DNA from: Qipengyuania vulgaris
Lineage (GTDB): Bacteria; Pseudomonadota; Alphaproteobacteria; Sphingomonadales; Sphingomonadaceae
DNA: 64,000 nucleotides
Direction of reading: 5' to 3'
Assembly: GCA_000756795.1 (NCBI GenBank)
Contig: CCSI01000002.1
Coordinates: 310,001-374,000 of the forward strand
In this document: piece by piece, positions 17,934 to 26,379 of the stretch
How positions within the stretch are numbered: position 1 is the stretch's first letter
How the letters are laid out: every line of letters begins with the position of its first letter
Notes under the pieces: model-generated
Seen by the model: only the letters and a program-made list of their open reading frames with translations
Database searches by the model: none
Told to the model about the DNA's origin: nothing
Program-made: the position numbers and the translations under genes

Positions 17934-18418
17934 TGCGGATACTTCTCGCCCTTGCTTCCTCGCTGGCCCTCTCGGCTTGCTCGCTCTCGCCCATGTATGC
18001 GGGTGGCGGCAGCGGCGAAGTGGCGCAGGGGCTGGCGGCGGTCGACGTGCCGCCGATCGAGGGCAAGGCCGGCTGGCTCGTACGCAATGCGCTGAACGAC
18101 AAGCTCGGTGCGGCAGGGGTGACCGACTTCCGCTACCGGCTCGACGTGCGGCTCGACGACAGCCTCGAAGGGCTCGCCGTGCTCGCCGACGATACGGTCA
18201 GCCGCGAACGCCGCACCTTGCGCGCGCGCTACCAGCTGGTCGATGCGAGCACGGGCGAAATCCTGCTCGACGCGACCGAGGGAACCGATGCGGGCATCGA
18301 CGTCGTGTCGAGCGAATACGCGACCATCGCGGCAGAGAACACCGCGCTCGAAAACCTCAGCCGCGAAATCGCGGACCGGATCGTCACTCGCGTCGCCCTG
18401 ACGCTGCGCAACCGGTGA
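17933..18418 (+). CDS. lptE: LPS-assembly lipoprotein LptE
   Basis: A 161-residue lipoprotein with lipobox LSAC (Cys16) and the family pattern of SPMYAGGG after the cysteine, AVDVPPIEGKAGWLVRNAL, and RRTLRARYQLVD. LptE plugs the LptD barrel in the outer membrane and helps insert LPS. Its place between leuS and holA is the standard alphaproteobacterial order and supports the name. It overlaps leuS by one base and holA by four. lptA and lptC lie on the other strand less than 3 kb away. Confidence 0.9.
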   Translation: MRILLALASSLALSACSLSPMYAGGGSGEVAQGLAAVDVPPIEGKAGWLVRNALNDKLGAAGVTDFRYRLDVRLDDSLEGLAVLADDTVSRERRTLRARYQLVDASTGEILLDATEGTDAGIDVVSSEYATIAAENTALENLSREIADRIVTRVALTLRNR

Positions 18419-19458
18419 AGCTGACCGGGCGCGACTTTGCTGCCAAGGCCCGCGATGCGGCGCAAAATTGCGGCGTATTCTTCTTCTGCGGACAGGACGA
18501 AGCGGGCGCGAGTGCTGCGGCCAACGACATCGTCTCCTTGCTGCCCGAGCCAGGCGAGCGGGTCGAAATTCCCGGCGCGGAATTGCGCGCCGACCCCGCA
18601 AAACTGGGCGATGAGGCCCGCTCAACCTCGCTCTTCGGCGACAAGCGCCACATCTGGTGCCGCGTAGCGGGCGACGAGGCGCATGAGGCGTTGAAGACGC
18701 TGCTCGAAACCGGCGACTTGGGCGCGGGCGAGGCCTGCCCCGTGGTGGTCGTTGCCACTGGTGCCACCGACAAGTCGCGCACCGCCAAGCTGCTCGAAAA
18801 GCGCAAGGATGCGGTGGTGGCGATGTTCTATCCGCCCGACCTGCGTTCGGTGACGCAGAGCGTGCGCGCGATGGGCGATGCGGCGGGGCTGAAGCTCGAC
18901 GGCGCGGTGGCGGAGAGAATTGCACGCGCGGCCAATCTCGACGTTCGGCTGGCCTCGAGCGAGGTGACCAAGCTCGCGACCTATCTCGATGCGACCCCGC
19001 AATCTCCGCGGCCTGCGAACATGGAGCATCTCGACGCCATCGGTGCGGCAAGCGAGGAGGACGGCTTTGCCAGCCTCGTCAACGCCGTGCTTGCCGGGCG
19101 AGGCGCGAAGGTTGCGACCGAGATTGCGCGGATGAAGCAAATCGGCCTCAATCCGGTCGGTACGCTGCTGGCGGTGGAACGCCGCGCGGCGCAGCTAGCG
19201 CGAATTTCGGCGGCGCTAGGCAATCGCCGCTACCAGGATCTCGACAAGGGCGAGAAGGCGCGGCTAGGCATTTTCTGGAAGGAAGAGCGCGACATTGCCG
19301 AGCAGGTCGGGCGCTGGCGCGGGCCCAAGCTCGACCGGCTGACCTTGCGGCTAACCGAACTGCACCGCGAATTGCTGCAGAACAGCCAGTCGTCCGAGCT
19401 GCTGCTGGCACAGGGGCTAACCGGCATCGCGCGCGTCGCCGGCGCGGGTCGCCGCTAA
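18415..19458 (+). CDS. holA: DNA polymerase III delta subunit
   Basis: A 347-residue HolA, the clamp-loader subunit that opens the beta clamp. The start is the GTG that overlaps the lptE stop (GTGA), giving VKLTGRDFAAKA; the frame continues upstream without a stop but only inside lptE. Family features include FFFCGQDEAGASAAANDIV, SLFGDKRHIW, and the helical C-terminal domain with NPVGTLLAVERRAAQLARI. Its stop overlaps that of the convergent nucleotidyltransferase gene by a few bases. Confidence 0.93.
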   Translation: MKLTGRDFAAKARDAAQNCGVFFFCGQDEAGASAAANDIVSLLPEPGERVEIPGAELRADPAKLGDEARSTSLFGDKRHIWCRVAGDEAHEALKTLLETGDLGAGEACPVVVVATGATDKSRTAKLLEKRKDAVVAMFYPPDLRSVTQSVRAMGDAAGLKLDGAVAERIARAANLDVRLASSEVTKLATYLDATPQSPRPANMEHLDAIGAASEEDGFASLVNAVLAGRGAKVATEIARMKQIGLNPVGTLLAVERRAAQLARISAALGNRRYQDLDKGEKARLGIFWKEERDIAEQVGRWRGPKLDRLTLRLTELHRELLQNSQSSELLLAQGLTGIARVAGAGRR

Positions 19459-20609
19459 CCCTCCATCCACTTTTGCAGGCGAGCGGTGGCAAGGCCATCG
19501 CGGCGCGTGTCGTGCGAGAGCAGGCTGCGGCCAAGCGAGGCCGTGCGACCGGCAAGCTGCCCGATGCGCTGGCCGAAACCGGCCCGACCCTCGGCCCGGT
19601 CGAGGGGGTGTTGCTCTAACCGTCCGCCCAACTTCCCCGCCGACAGCGACGCGATGGCGCTCACATCCTTGCGCGCGCCGAGGTCCTGCACGAGCAGCAA
19701 CTCGGTTGCGTCGATTACGTCGTCGTCGACAGCCAACGGGCATTGCGTGTCCTCGAGAAATCCCGACCTCCTCCACCTGTCGACCAAGGCGAAGACAAGC
19801 GCCGAGGGGCGGTCGAAACCGTCGCCCCTCGCCCGCTCCCAATAGGCAGGCCAATCGATGGTCTTCTTCGCACACCACAGGTCGATATCGACTAGCGCCA
19901 TCGGCCCGACATTGAGCAGGTGCGAGCAGGCGGCGTGGACCACGAGATGCCCCAGCATGTCCTCGCCTGAGGGAATGGCCATGCCCAGCTTTTCCGAATG
20001 CCGTGCATGGCCAAGCAAATGCGCATCGTCGCTTGTGGGCATCGGTGAGTTGGGCAACGGCGCGCGGGCCCAGACATGCGCGTGCAATTCGCACATGACC
20101 CCCTCTGGCGAATAGAGCGGGGGGAGATGGGTTTCGGCCTTGGCGAAATCGGCCAGTTGCGCATCGGAGAGTTCGGGCGCCTCCCCACCAGCCCCTCGCA
20201 GCGCCTTGAAACCGGCAGGGGCATTGTCGGCAGCGACTAGTAGGTCGATGTCGCGCATCACTCGCTCGGCAGGTGACGGCCAGACAGTCCAAGCTAGCGC
20301 CGAGCCTTTGAGTGCGACCGCACCGATGCCTTCTGCGGCCAGCACCTCCACCGCCTGCAGCAATGCGCGGCGCTGGGCGAGCATGGTGATGGCATTGGCG
20401 CGGTGCGCCTCTTGCCAGAGGGCGGCGATGTCCGCAGGCGGGACGGTGATTTCGCCGCGAGTTAGCCGCCCGTGAAGGAAGGGCCTCAGCCTGTGCTGGT
20501 CGGCAAGCGCGTCTAGCTCCTGCCACTCCTGCTCCGACAGCCCTTCGGCCTCGGCCGCGCGGTGTCCGCACAGCGCCAGCAGCGCCCGCCCGATCCGGGC
20601 GCGGGCCAT
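19455..20609 (-). CDS. Nucleotidyltransferase-fold family protein (NTP_transf_5-like)
   Basis: A 384-residue protein with the signature ALKGSALAWTVWP followed by RVMRDIDLLV, the G-S and D-x-D elements of the uncharacterised nucleotidyltransferase family PF14907. Downstream there are conserved His and Trp positions (CELHAHVWAR, HLVVHAACSHL, LVDIDLWC). Substrate and role are unknown; members often accompany polysaccharide or peptide biosynthesis genes. Here its start overlaps the lptA stop (TGATG), so it is translationally coupled to the LPS transport genes. A link to LPS or envelope polymer modification is inference. It converges with holA. Confidence 0.78.
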   Translation of the reverse strand: MARARIGRALLALCGHRAAEAEGLSEQEWQELDALADQHRLRPFLHGRLTRGEITVPPADIAALWQEAHRANAITMLAQRRALLQAVEVLAAEGIGAVALKGSALAWTVWPSPAERVMRDIDLLVAADNAPAGFKALRGAGGEAPELSDAQLADFAKAETHLPPLYSPEGVMCELHAHVWARAPLPNSPMPTSDDAHLLGHARHSEKLGMAIPSGEDMLGHLVVHAACSHLLNVGPMALVDIDLWCAKKTIDWPAYWERARGDGFDRPSALVFALVDRWRRSGFLEDTQCPLAVDDDVIDATELLLVQDLGARKDVSAIASLSAGKLGGRLEQHPLDRAEGRAGFGQRIGQLAGRTASLGRSLLSHDTRRDGLATARLQKWMEG

Positions 20610-21163
20610 CAGTCGGGGACGGAGAAGGTGCCGGTGACGCGGCCGTCCGAAGAGGTGCTGCTGCTGCCGGTCACGCCCGAAGAGCCGCTCGCGCGTCCGT
20701 CGATGCTGGAGACGCCGCTGGCAAGGTCGATGACCAGCCGTCCGCCATTCAGCGTATCGCCGCCGCGGTTGAGCCGGACATTCCCCGCCATGGTGATGAT
20801 GCGGCGGTTGAAATCATAGACCGCAGTATCGCCCCGCGCGCGCTCGTTGCCGCGCGCCACATTCACGCCGCCGGTCGCCATGATGCGCTGGATTTTTAGG
20901 CTGCCCGCATCGGTATAGTTCACGATGGTGCGCGCCGCGTTGAGATTGAGCCCGCCCTGCGTAATCTGCACATTGCCCGACAGCACCACGCGGTTCTGCC
21001 GGTCCTGCAGCTCGATACGGTCGGCGGCATAGGAAACCGGCGCATTGGAATTGTGCCCCGCAATCGCCTGCGCGGAAAGCTGGATTCCGGCAAACCCCGC
21101 ACAGGTCAGCACGAAGCCGAGCGCGGCGCTCTTCGCCATGGTGGGCAGGTGGCGTTTCATCAT
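20609..21163 (-). CDS. lptA: LPS transport periplasmic protein LptA
   Basis: A 184-residue protein with a signal peptide and one OstA/LptA beta-jellyroll domain (YAADRIELQDRQNRVVLSGN, then TQGGLNLNA, ARGDTAVYDFNRRIITMAGN and a GG-rich end). LptA forms the periplasmic bridge that carries LPS from LptC to LptD. The Ser/Gly-rich C-terminal tail is likely unstructured. It overlaps lptC by four bases (ATGA) and is followed by the nucleotidyltransferase gene. No lptB or rpoN follows, unlike the order common in other proteobacteria. Confidence 0.93.
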   Translation of the reverse strand: MMKRHLPTMAKSAALGFVLTCAGFAGIQLSAQAIAGHNSNAPVSYAADRIELQDRQNRVVLSGNVQITQGGLNLNAARTIVNYTDAGSLKIQRIMATGGVNVARGNERARGDTAVYDFNRRIITMAGNVRLNRGGDTLNGGRLVIDLASGVSSIDGRASGSSGVTGSSSTSSDGRVTGTFSVPD

Positions 21164-21831
21164 GGCATCCTCAGCTTTCCGGGCTCCATGCGCAGGCGCG
21201 CATTGCCCGAGAGTGTAATCCTGCGCTCGTCCAAATCGGCATCGAGGCGGTTGGCGCGGAAGGTCCCCGCCGGAATGGCGCCCTCGACGCCGCCTGCGCC
21301 CTCGAGCGTCTTGTCCTTCAAGTCGAGCGACACGCCGCTCGCGCGCATCGAATAGCCATCCGCGGCTTCCATGCGCATCGTGCCGTTCACATCCACCACT
21401 TCTTCGTTAATGTCATACTGCCCACCCGGCGCCTCGACGCGCGCCGGTCCTTCGTTCATCAGCAGCCGCGCGACGAGGTCGTCCATGCGCACTATTCCCT
21501 CGACGCTCGACTTCTGCACCGCCTCGCCTGCGGTGAGCGAGAAGGGGCGTCCCTGCTCGTCCTGCCCGCGATAAAGCGCATTATCGACGCGCAGCCGCTC
21601 GGTGATGACGGCGACTTCATTGCGGTCGAGCAGGAAGCTGATTTCGCCGCGCGGGCTGAGCGGAGTAATCACCATCAGCGCCGCGATCACGCCGACGGCC
21701 ATCGGCAGCGCGCGGGCGAGGAAGCGCACAAGCTTGTCATGGCTCCCGCCGGGCATGGCGAAATGCTGGCGGCGCGAGCGTAGCTGCTTCGCCTCCTGCG
21801 TTTCGATCCTGCGCCTGCTCCGGAATACCAT
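21160..21831 (-). CDS. lptC: LPS export protein LptC
   Basis: A 223-residue bitopic inner-membrane protein. One transmembrane segment lies at about residues 40-58 (ALPMAVGVIAALMVITPL). The periplasmic LptC domain follows, with GTMRMEAADGYSMRASGVSL and DLDERRITLSGNARL. It recruits LptA to the LptBFG transporter. The N-terminal 35 residues are basic and somewhat long; an internal Met near residue 26 is an alternative start. It lies 17 bases after rnd and overlaps lptA, so all probably form one transcript. Confidence 0.92.
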   Translation of the reverse strand: MVFRSRRRIETQEAKQLRSRRQHFAMPGGSHDKLVRFLARALPMAVGVIAALMVITPLSPRGEISFLLDRNEVAVITERLRVDNALYRGQDEQGRPFSLTAGEAVQKSSVEGIVRMDDLVARLLMNEGPARVEAPGGQYDINEEVVDVNGTMRMEAADGYSMRASGVSLDLKDKTLEGAGGVEGAIPAGTFRANRLDADLDERRITLSGNARLRMEPGKLRMP

Positions 21832-21848
21832 GTCTGCCTAACGCTCCA

Positions 21849-22469
21849 TCAGCCCATATGGCTGAAAATATCGTGGTCCTGCCAGCCGAGAATGTCTAGA
21901 TGGGCGCGGGCGGGAAGGAAATCGAAGCAGGCCTGCGCCAGTTCCTTGCGGCCTTCGCGCTCCAGCCTGCGGTCGAGTTCTTCCTTCATCCGGTGGAGGA
22001 AACGCACGTCGCTGGCGGCATAATCCTGCTGCGCATGGTTGAGTTCGGGGCCGCCCCAATCGCTCGACTGCTGGGCCTTGGAGATGCTTTCGCCGAGCAG
22101 TTCCTCGACGAGGTTCTTCAGGCCATGGCGGTCGGTATAGGTGCGCACCAGCTTGCTGGCGATCTTCGTGCAATAGCAAGGCGCGGCGGTGACCCCGAGA
22201 TAATATTCGATGGCCGCAAGGTCGAAACGCGCGAAGTGAAACAGCTTGAGCCGTTCGGGGTCTGCCAGCACGGCCTTGAGGTTCGGCGCATCATAGGTGC
22301 TGCCAGGCCCGAAGCGCACGAGATGTTCGTCGCCCTTGCCGTCGCTGATCTGCACGACGCACAGCCGGTCGCGGATGGTGACGAGACCCATGGTTTCGGT
22401 ATCGACGGCCACGGGGCCATCGGCGAGGACGCCTTCGGGAAGGTCTTCTTCGTGAAAATGCACTGCCAT
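21849..22469 (-). CDS. rnd: Ribonuclease D family 3'-5' exonuclease
   Basis: A 206-residue DEDD-family exoribonuclease. Exo I is VAVDTETMGL, Exo II is FHFARFDLAAI, and Exo III is the DYAASDVRFLHRM segment with its Tyr and Asp. The protein has only the exonuclease domain and lacks the HRDC domains of E. coli RNase D, which is usual for the short alphaproteobacterial form. RNase D trims 3' ends of tRNA and other stable RNAs. It lies first in the rnd-lptC-lptA transcript. Confidence 0.9.
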   Translation of the reverse strand: MAVHFHEEDLPEGVLADGPVAVDTETMGLVTIRDRLCVVQISDGKGDEHLVRFGPGSTYDAPNLKAVLADPERLKLFHFARFDLAAIEYYLGVTAAPCYCTKIASKLVRTYTDRHGLKNLVEELLGESISKAQQSSDWGGPELNHAQQDYAASDVRFLHRMKEELDRRLEREGRKELAQACFDFLPARAHLDILGWQDHDIFSHMG

Positions 22470-22548
22470 GAGGGGGCCTTAGGCGGATTGGGGATTGGTG
22501 GGAAGGGGCCACTGGATTTGGCGCGAGGCGGAGCGCAAGGTTCTGCGC

Positions 22549-23256
22549 ATGAACGAGCCAATCCCCGATAGCTGGAAAGCTGCTCTCGCACCGGCACTGT
22601 CGGACGAGGCGGGCCGCAGTCTTGGGGACTTCCTGCTTGCGGAGGAGGCGGCAGGCAAGCTCGTCTACCCGCCGCGCGGAAGCCGGTTGAAGGCGCTCGA
22701 ACTGACCCCGCTGGATAAGGTGAAAGTCGTTATCCTTGGACAGGACCCCTACCACGGGCCGGGGCAGGCGATGGGCCTCGCCTTTTCCGTGCCGGAGGGC
22801 GTGAAGCTGCCCCCCTCCTTGCGCAATATCTATAAGGAGCTTGCCAGCGACCTCGGCCTAGCCATGCCCGCGCATGGTGACCTCACCAAATGGGCGAGGG
22901 AGGGCGTGTTGCTGCTCAATACCACGCTGACGGTGGAAGAGGGCAAGGCCGGGAGCCATGCGGGGCGCGGTTGGGACGAGGTGACCGATGCCTGCATCGC
23001 GGCGGTGGCGGCGCGCGAGGAACCCGCGGTGTTCATCCTCTGGGGCAGCCATGCGCAGGCCAAGGCGAAGCGCATTCCGGCACTGCAATTGGGCCGCCAT
23101 CTCGTCATCGAAAGCCCGCATCCCAGCCCGCTTTCTGCCCATCGCGGCTTTTTCGGTTCCGCACCCTTCAGTCGCGCCAATTTTTTTCTGACCGAGGCGG
23201 GACGCACTCGAGTCGATTGGTCGCTTCCGCAAGGCCCCCAGCCCACCCTGCTCTGA
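22549..23256 (+). CDS. ung: Uracil-DNA glycosylase, family 1
   Basis: A 235-residue UNG that removes uracil from DNA in base-excision repair. The water-activating loop GQDPYHGPGQAMGLAFSV and the C-terminal minor-groove loop HPSPLSAHRGFFG are both intact, as is LLLNTTLTVEEGKAGSH. I chose the ATG giving MNEPIPDSWK because upstream in-frame sequence overlaps the divergent rnd leader. Size is typical. It is followed by the decayed regulator. Confidence 0.96.
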   Translation: MNEPIPDSWKAALAPALSDEAGRSLGDFLLAEEAAGKLVYPPRGSRLKALELTPLDKVKVVILGQDPYHGPGQAMGLAFSVPEGVKLPPSLRNIYKELASDLGLAMPAHGDLTKWAREGVLLLNTTLTVEEGKAGSHAGRGWDEVTDACIAAVAAREEPAVFILWGSHAQAKAKRIPALQLGRHLVIESPHPSPLSAHRGFFGSAPFSRANFFLTEAGRTRVDWSLPQGPQPTLL

Positions 23257-23314
23257 CCTCGCGCGATAAAATGTCGCTTTTGTGCACAGCGCGGGCTTGC
23301 TAACCTCGGCGGCG

Positions 23315-23984
23315 ATGTACCGCATTGGCGAATTCACTCTCGACCCCAACCAGAGTACACTGATGCGTGGTGGAGAGGCTGTCGCACTTCCAGAAGCGCG
23401 CGCGCGATCCCGAGGCCACTGCAGGAGTCATGCGCGGCTTCGCCGACCGGGCGCTTGAGCTCGACCGGCACGATCCCTTCTGCCAGCTCATCAAGGGGCG
23501 TTCGCACCTCATCTTGCACGAGATCGAGGAAGGGCTGATGCATCTCGAGCGCGCAAAGACCATCGCCCCCTCCTATGCACTCGCCTATTCGGGCATCGGC
23601 AGCATCCAGGCCCTGCGCGGGCAGGGGCGAGAGGCGGTGGCCAATCTCGAGACCGCAATGACTTTAAGCCCGCAGGACCCGTGGATGCCGCATATGCTGA
23701 GCGCGCTGGTCATCGCGCATACGACCAACGAGGATTTCGATAAGGCAGCCACCACAATGCGAAAGGCGCTGTCCTACGGGTTCGATACGTTGCAGGCAGT
23801 CATCGGCGCGATGCTGGTCTTCGAGCGCGCCGGCGAGCGCGAGGAAGCCGAGAAGTGGAAGCGCGCCTATCTCGAACGTTTCGCCGATAAGTCGGTGGAG
23901 GACTACATCACCAGCTTCCCCGCCATGCCGGAAGCGATGCAGGCCAATGCCCGCGACACCTTCGCGCGGATGGGGCTGGCTTAG
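23315..23984 (+). pseudogene. Collapsed winged-helix/TPR regulator (CadC-like), internal deletion and frameshift
   Basis: The frame starting at the ATG at 23315 begins MYRIGEFTLDPNQSTLMRGG, the first strands of an OmpR/PhoB-type (Trans_reg_C) DNA-binding domain, and ends at a stop at 23456-23458. Overlapping it in another frame, a 205-residue stretch from a GTG at 23367 holds TPR-like helices (FADRALELDRHDPF, HLERAKTIAPSYALAYSGIG, LETAMTLSPQDPWM) typical of the C-terminal half of CadC-type winged-helix/TPR proteins. The middle of the expected about 500-residue protein is missing and the two pieces are out of frame. The TPR part might still be translated. Family and decay are inferred from the N- and C-terminal match; confidence moderate. 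Confidence 0.65.
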
Positions 23985-23986
23985 CC

Positions 23987-24313
23987 TTGGCGCCTGAGGA
24001 AGCCCGCCAGCGCCTCCTGTCCCGCCGCGAGGCCCTCGATGCGGAACACGCGGCCAATGCGGATTCGCGCGATACGGTCGAGCTGCAGCAGGACAGCGTC
24101 GGCCGCCTCAGCCGGATGGACGCGCTGCAGCAACAGGCGATGGCTCAGGGAACTGCGCGGCGGCGCGTGGCCGAACGAGCGCGGATAGAAGCGGCGCTGG
24201 CGAGGCTGGATGAGGGCGAGTGGGGCTGGTGCACCGCCTGCGGCAACGAGATTGCCGAGAAGCGACTGGCACACGACCCGAGCGTGGCATTGTGTTTAGA
24301 GTGCGCGGGGTGA
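23987..24313 (+). CDS. DksA/TraR-family C4 zinc-finger protein
   Basis: A 108-residue protein with a TTG start just after the preceding stop. The N-terminal 75 residues form a helical coiled-coil-like hairpin; the C terminus holds the C4 zinc finger with Cys82, Cys85, Cys103 and Cys106 (WCTACGNEI, LCLECAG). Family members enter the RNA-polymerase secondary channel or, in TraR-type short forms, mimic DksA with ppGpp. The length lies between TraR and DksA, and the acidic tip typical of DksA is not obvious, so regulatory activity is uncertain. Confidence 0.85.
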   Translation: MAPEEARQRLLSRREALDAEHAANADSRDTVELQQDSVGRLSRMDALQQQAMAQGTARRRVAERARIEAALARLDEGEWGWCTACGNEIAEKRLAHDPSVALCLECAG

Positions 24314-24378
24314 GCGCAACCCATTCATTAGTCTGCTCTTAAATTGACTTTCGAAAGCCCCGGTGCACTGAGCGATTG

Positions 24379-24900
24379 ATGACTAAGGACGATTTTGAAG
24401 CGGCATTCGACGAGCGACTTGGCTCACGCTTATCGGCGTTTGGGTTTTCCAGCTACGGTAGACATCTCAGCCTATTCAACGACACGATCACTCTTTCCCT
24501 CATTCGCTTGGGCGGAAGGTTGGCGCGGACGGGTTCAATCTCGCAGGTGCTTTGCTGTCGGCATACCTTCTTACGCGAAATGGAAAACGGTGTGCCCCTG
24601 AAACCGACCTTCGAGGTTCACGATTACCCCTTCAAATTTCGCCCGCTCGAAGATGCGGCAGGCGACAAGAGTTACCGACCGCAGAACCTTTCATTCGATT
24701 ATGAACGGCTCAGGTGGGAAGGTGTAGAAGATCAATCGGTCATCGAAAAACTTGATATGCTCGCAACCCATATAGAAGAAACTTATTTGCCGTGGGCCAA
24801 TTCGCTTTCGCTTGAAAAAGCGGCAACCCAGATCGAACAGAACGGCGAGGACGCGTGGTGTGAGCGGAGATGGCTCGAAGATTATGGGGCCCATATCTAG
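24379..24900 (+). CDS. Hypothetical protein in AT-richer DNA
   Basis: A 173-residue soluble protein that I do not recognise with confidence. It starts MTKDDFEAAFDERLGSRLSA, has a pattern of a GF-S-x-YGR turn and a strand-rich middle, then ends in helices with WCERRWLEDYG. The pattern loosely recalls DUF4304-like proteins, some of which neighbour toxin systems, but this is weak. The DNA is visibly less GC-rich than its surroundings and the codon use includes many A/T-ending codons, which suggests recent acquisition. The ATG is preferred over an adjacent TTG. It lies between the zinc-finger gene and gltD, next to a pseudogene. Confidence 0.7.
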   Translation: MTKDDFEAAFDERLGSRLSAFGFSSYGRHLSLFNDTITLSLIRLGGRLARTGSISQVLCCRHTFLREMENGVPLKPTFEVHDYPFKFRPLEDAAGDKSYRPQNLSFDYERLRWEGVEDQSVIEKLDMLATHIEETYLPWANSLSLEKAATQIEQNGEDAWCERRWLEDYGAHI

Positions 24901-24942
24901 CGAACGACGATCCCAGCTCTCGCCAGGATGAGGGGAGAAGGG

Positions 24943-26379
24943 CTACCTCGGCAATTCGCTGACCCCCATCAGCGCCTCGTCCACCGCGCGGGCGCATTGC
25001 CGCCCCTCACGGATCGCCCACACCACCAAGCTCTGCCCGCGCCGCATGTCGCCGCAGGCGTAGACGTGCGGTTCGCTGGAGGCGTAGCGGTTGGTGTCGG
25101 CCTTCACATTGCCGCGCCCGTCCAGTTCGACGCCGGCCCGGTCGAGCAGGCCGCGCCGCTTGGGGCCGGTGAAGCCCATAGCGAGCAGGATGAGGTCGGC
25201 CTTCAGCGTGAATTCGCTGCCCGGCACTTCTTCAAGCTTGCCGTCCTTCCACTCCACGCGGACGCATTCGAGGCCGGCGACATCGCCGCCTTCCTCGACC
25301 ACGCGCTTGGTCAGCACGGCCCAGTCTCGGTCGACGCCTTCCTCGTGGCTGGAGGAGGTGCGCAGCTTGACCGGCCAGTCGGGCCAGGTCAGCGCCTTGT
25401 CTTCATGCTCGGGCGGCTTGGGCATGATTTCGAGCTGGGTGACGGATGCCGCGCCCTGTCGGTTGCTCGTGCCCACGCAGTCGCTGCCGGTGTCGCCGCC
25501 GCCGATGACGATGACGTGCTTGCCGGTGGCGGTCAGGCTGCCGCGCGGTGCGGCCCGCACTTCGTCGTCGCCCGCATTGCGCTTGTTCTGTTGGGTGAGG
25601 AATTCCATCGCCAGCCTGACGCCGGACAGTTCGGAGCCGGGAATGTCGAGCTTGCGCGCTTCCTCCGCGCCGCCTGCCAGCACCACCGCGTCGAAATTCT
25701 CCTTCAGCGCTTCGAAGCTGACTTCCACGCCGACTTCGGAGGAGGTGCGGAACTGCACGCCCTCGGCTTCCATCTGTACCGCGCGGCGGTTGATGAGGTG
25801 CTTTTCCATCTTGAAGTCGGGAATGCCGTAGCGAAGCAAGCCGCCGATGCGGTCGGACTTCTCGAACACCGTGACCGCATGGCCTGCGCGTGCCAGCTGC
25901 TGTGCGGCGGCAAGGCCTGCCGGGCCGCTGCCGATGACCGCGACCGACTTGCCGGTCTGCTTATCAGGCACCTGCGGCTTGACCCAGCCTTCCTTGAACC
26001 CGCGGTCGATGATGGCGCATTCGATGCTCTTGATGGTCACCGGCGCGTCTACGATGTTCAGCGTGCAGGCGGCCTCGCACGGGGCGGGGCAGATGCGGCC
26101 GGTGAACTCGGGAAAGTTGTTGGTCGAGTGCAGGACCTCGAGCGCGTTCTTCCAGTCGTCTTCGTAGACGAGGTGGTTCCAGTCCGGGATGATGTTGTTC
26201 ACCGGACAGCCGTTGTGACAATAGGGAATGCCGCAATTCATGCAGCGCGCGGCCTGCTTCTGCAGTGCGCCCTTGTCGTGCGGGACGGTGAATTCCTTGT
26301 AGTTCTTTAGGCGCTCCGCGGGATCGAGATAGGTGCGATCCTCGCGCTCGTATTCGAGAAAGCCGGTTTCCTTGCCCAT
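24943..26379 (-). CDS. gltD: Glutamate synthase (NADPH) small subunit
   Basis: A 478-residue GltD that passes electrons from NADPH through FAD and 4Fe-4S clusters to GltB. The N-terminal cysteine clusters are visible ([17 protein letters not shown] and [11 protein letters not shown]). The FAD dinucleotide fold has [17 protein letters not shown] and the NADPH site has [14 protein letters not shown]. Length is normal. The start overlaps the gltB stop by one base (TAATG), so the subunits are translationally coupled. Confidence 0.96.
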   Translation of the reverse strand: MGKETGFLEYEREDRTYLDPAERLKNYKEFTVPHDKGALQKQAARCMNCGIPYCHNGCPVNNIIPDWNHLVYEDDWKNALEVLHSTNNFPEFTGRICPAPCEAACTLNIVDAPVTIKSIECAIIDRGFKEGWVKPQVPDKQTGKSVAVIGSGPAGLAAAQQLARAGHAVTVFEKSDRIGGLLRYGIPDFKMEKHLINRRAVQMEAEGVQFRTSSEVGVEVSFEALKENFDAVVLAGGAEEARKLDIPGSELSGVRLAMEFLTQQNKRNAGDDEVRAAPRGSLTATGKHVIVIGGGDTGSDCVGTSNRQGAASVTQLEIMPKPPEHEDKALTWPDWPVKLRTSSSHEEGVDRDWAVLTKRVVEEGGDVAGLECVRVEWKDGKLEEVPGSEFTLKADLILLAMGFTGPKRRGLLDRAGVELDGRGNVKADTNRYASSEPHVYACGDMRRGQSLVVWAIREGRQCARAVDEALMGVSELPR

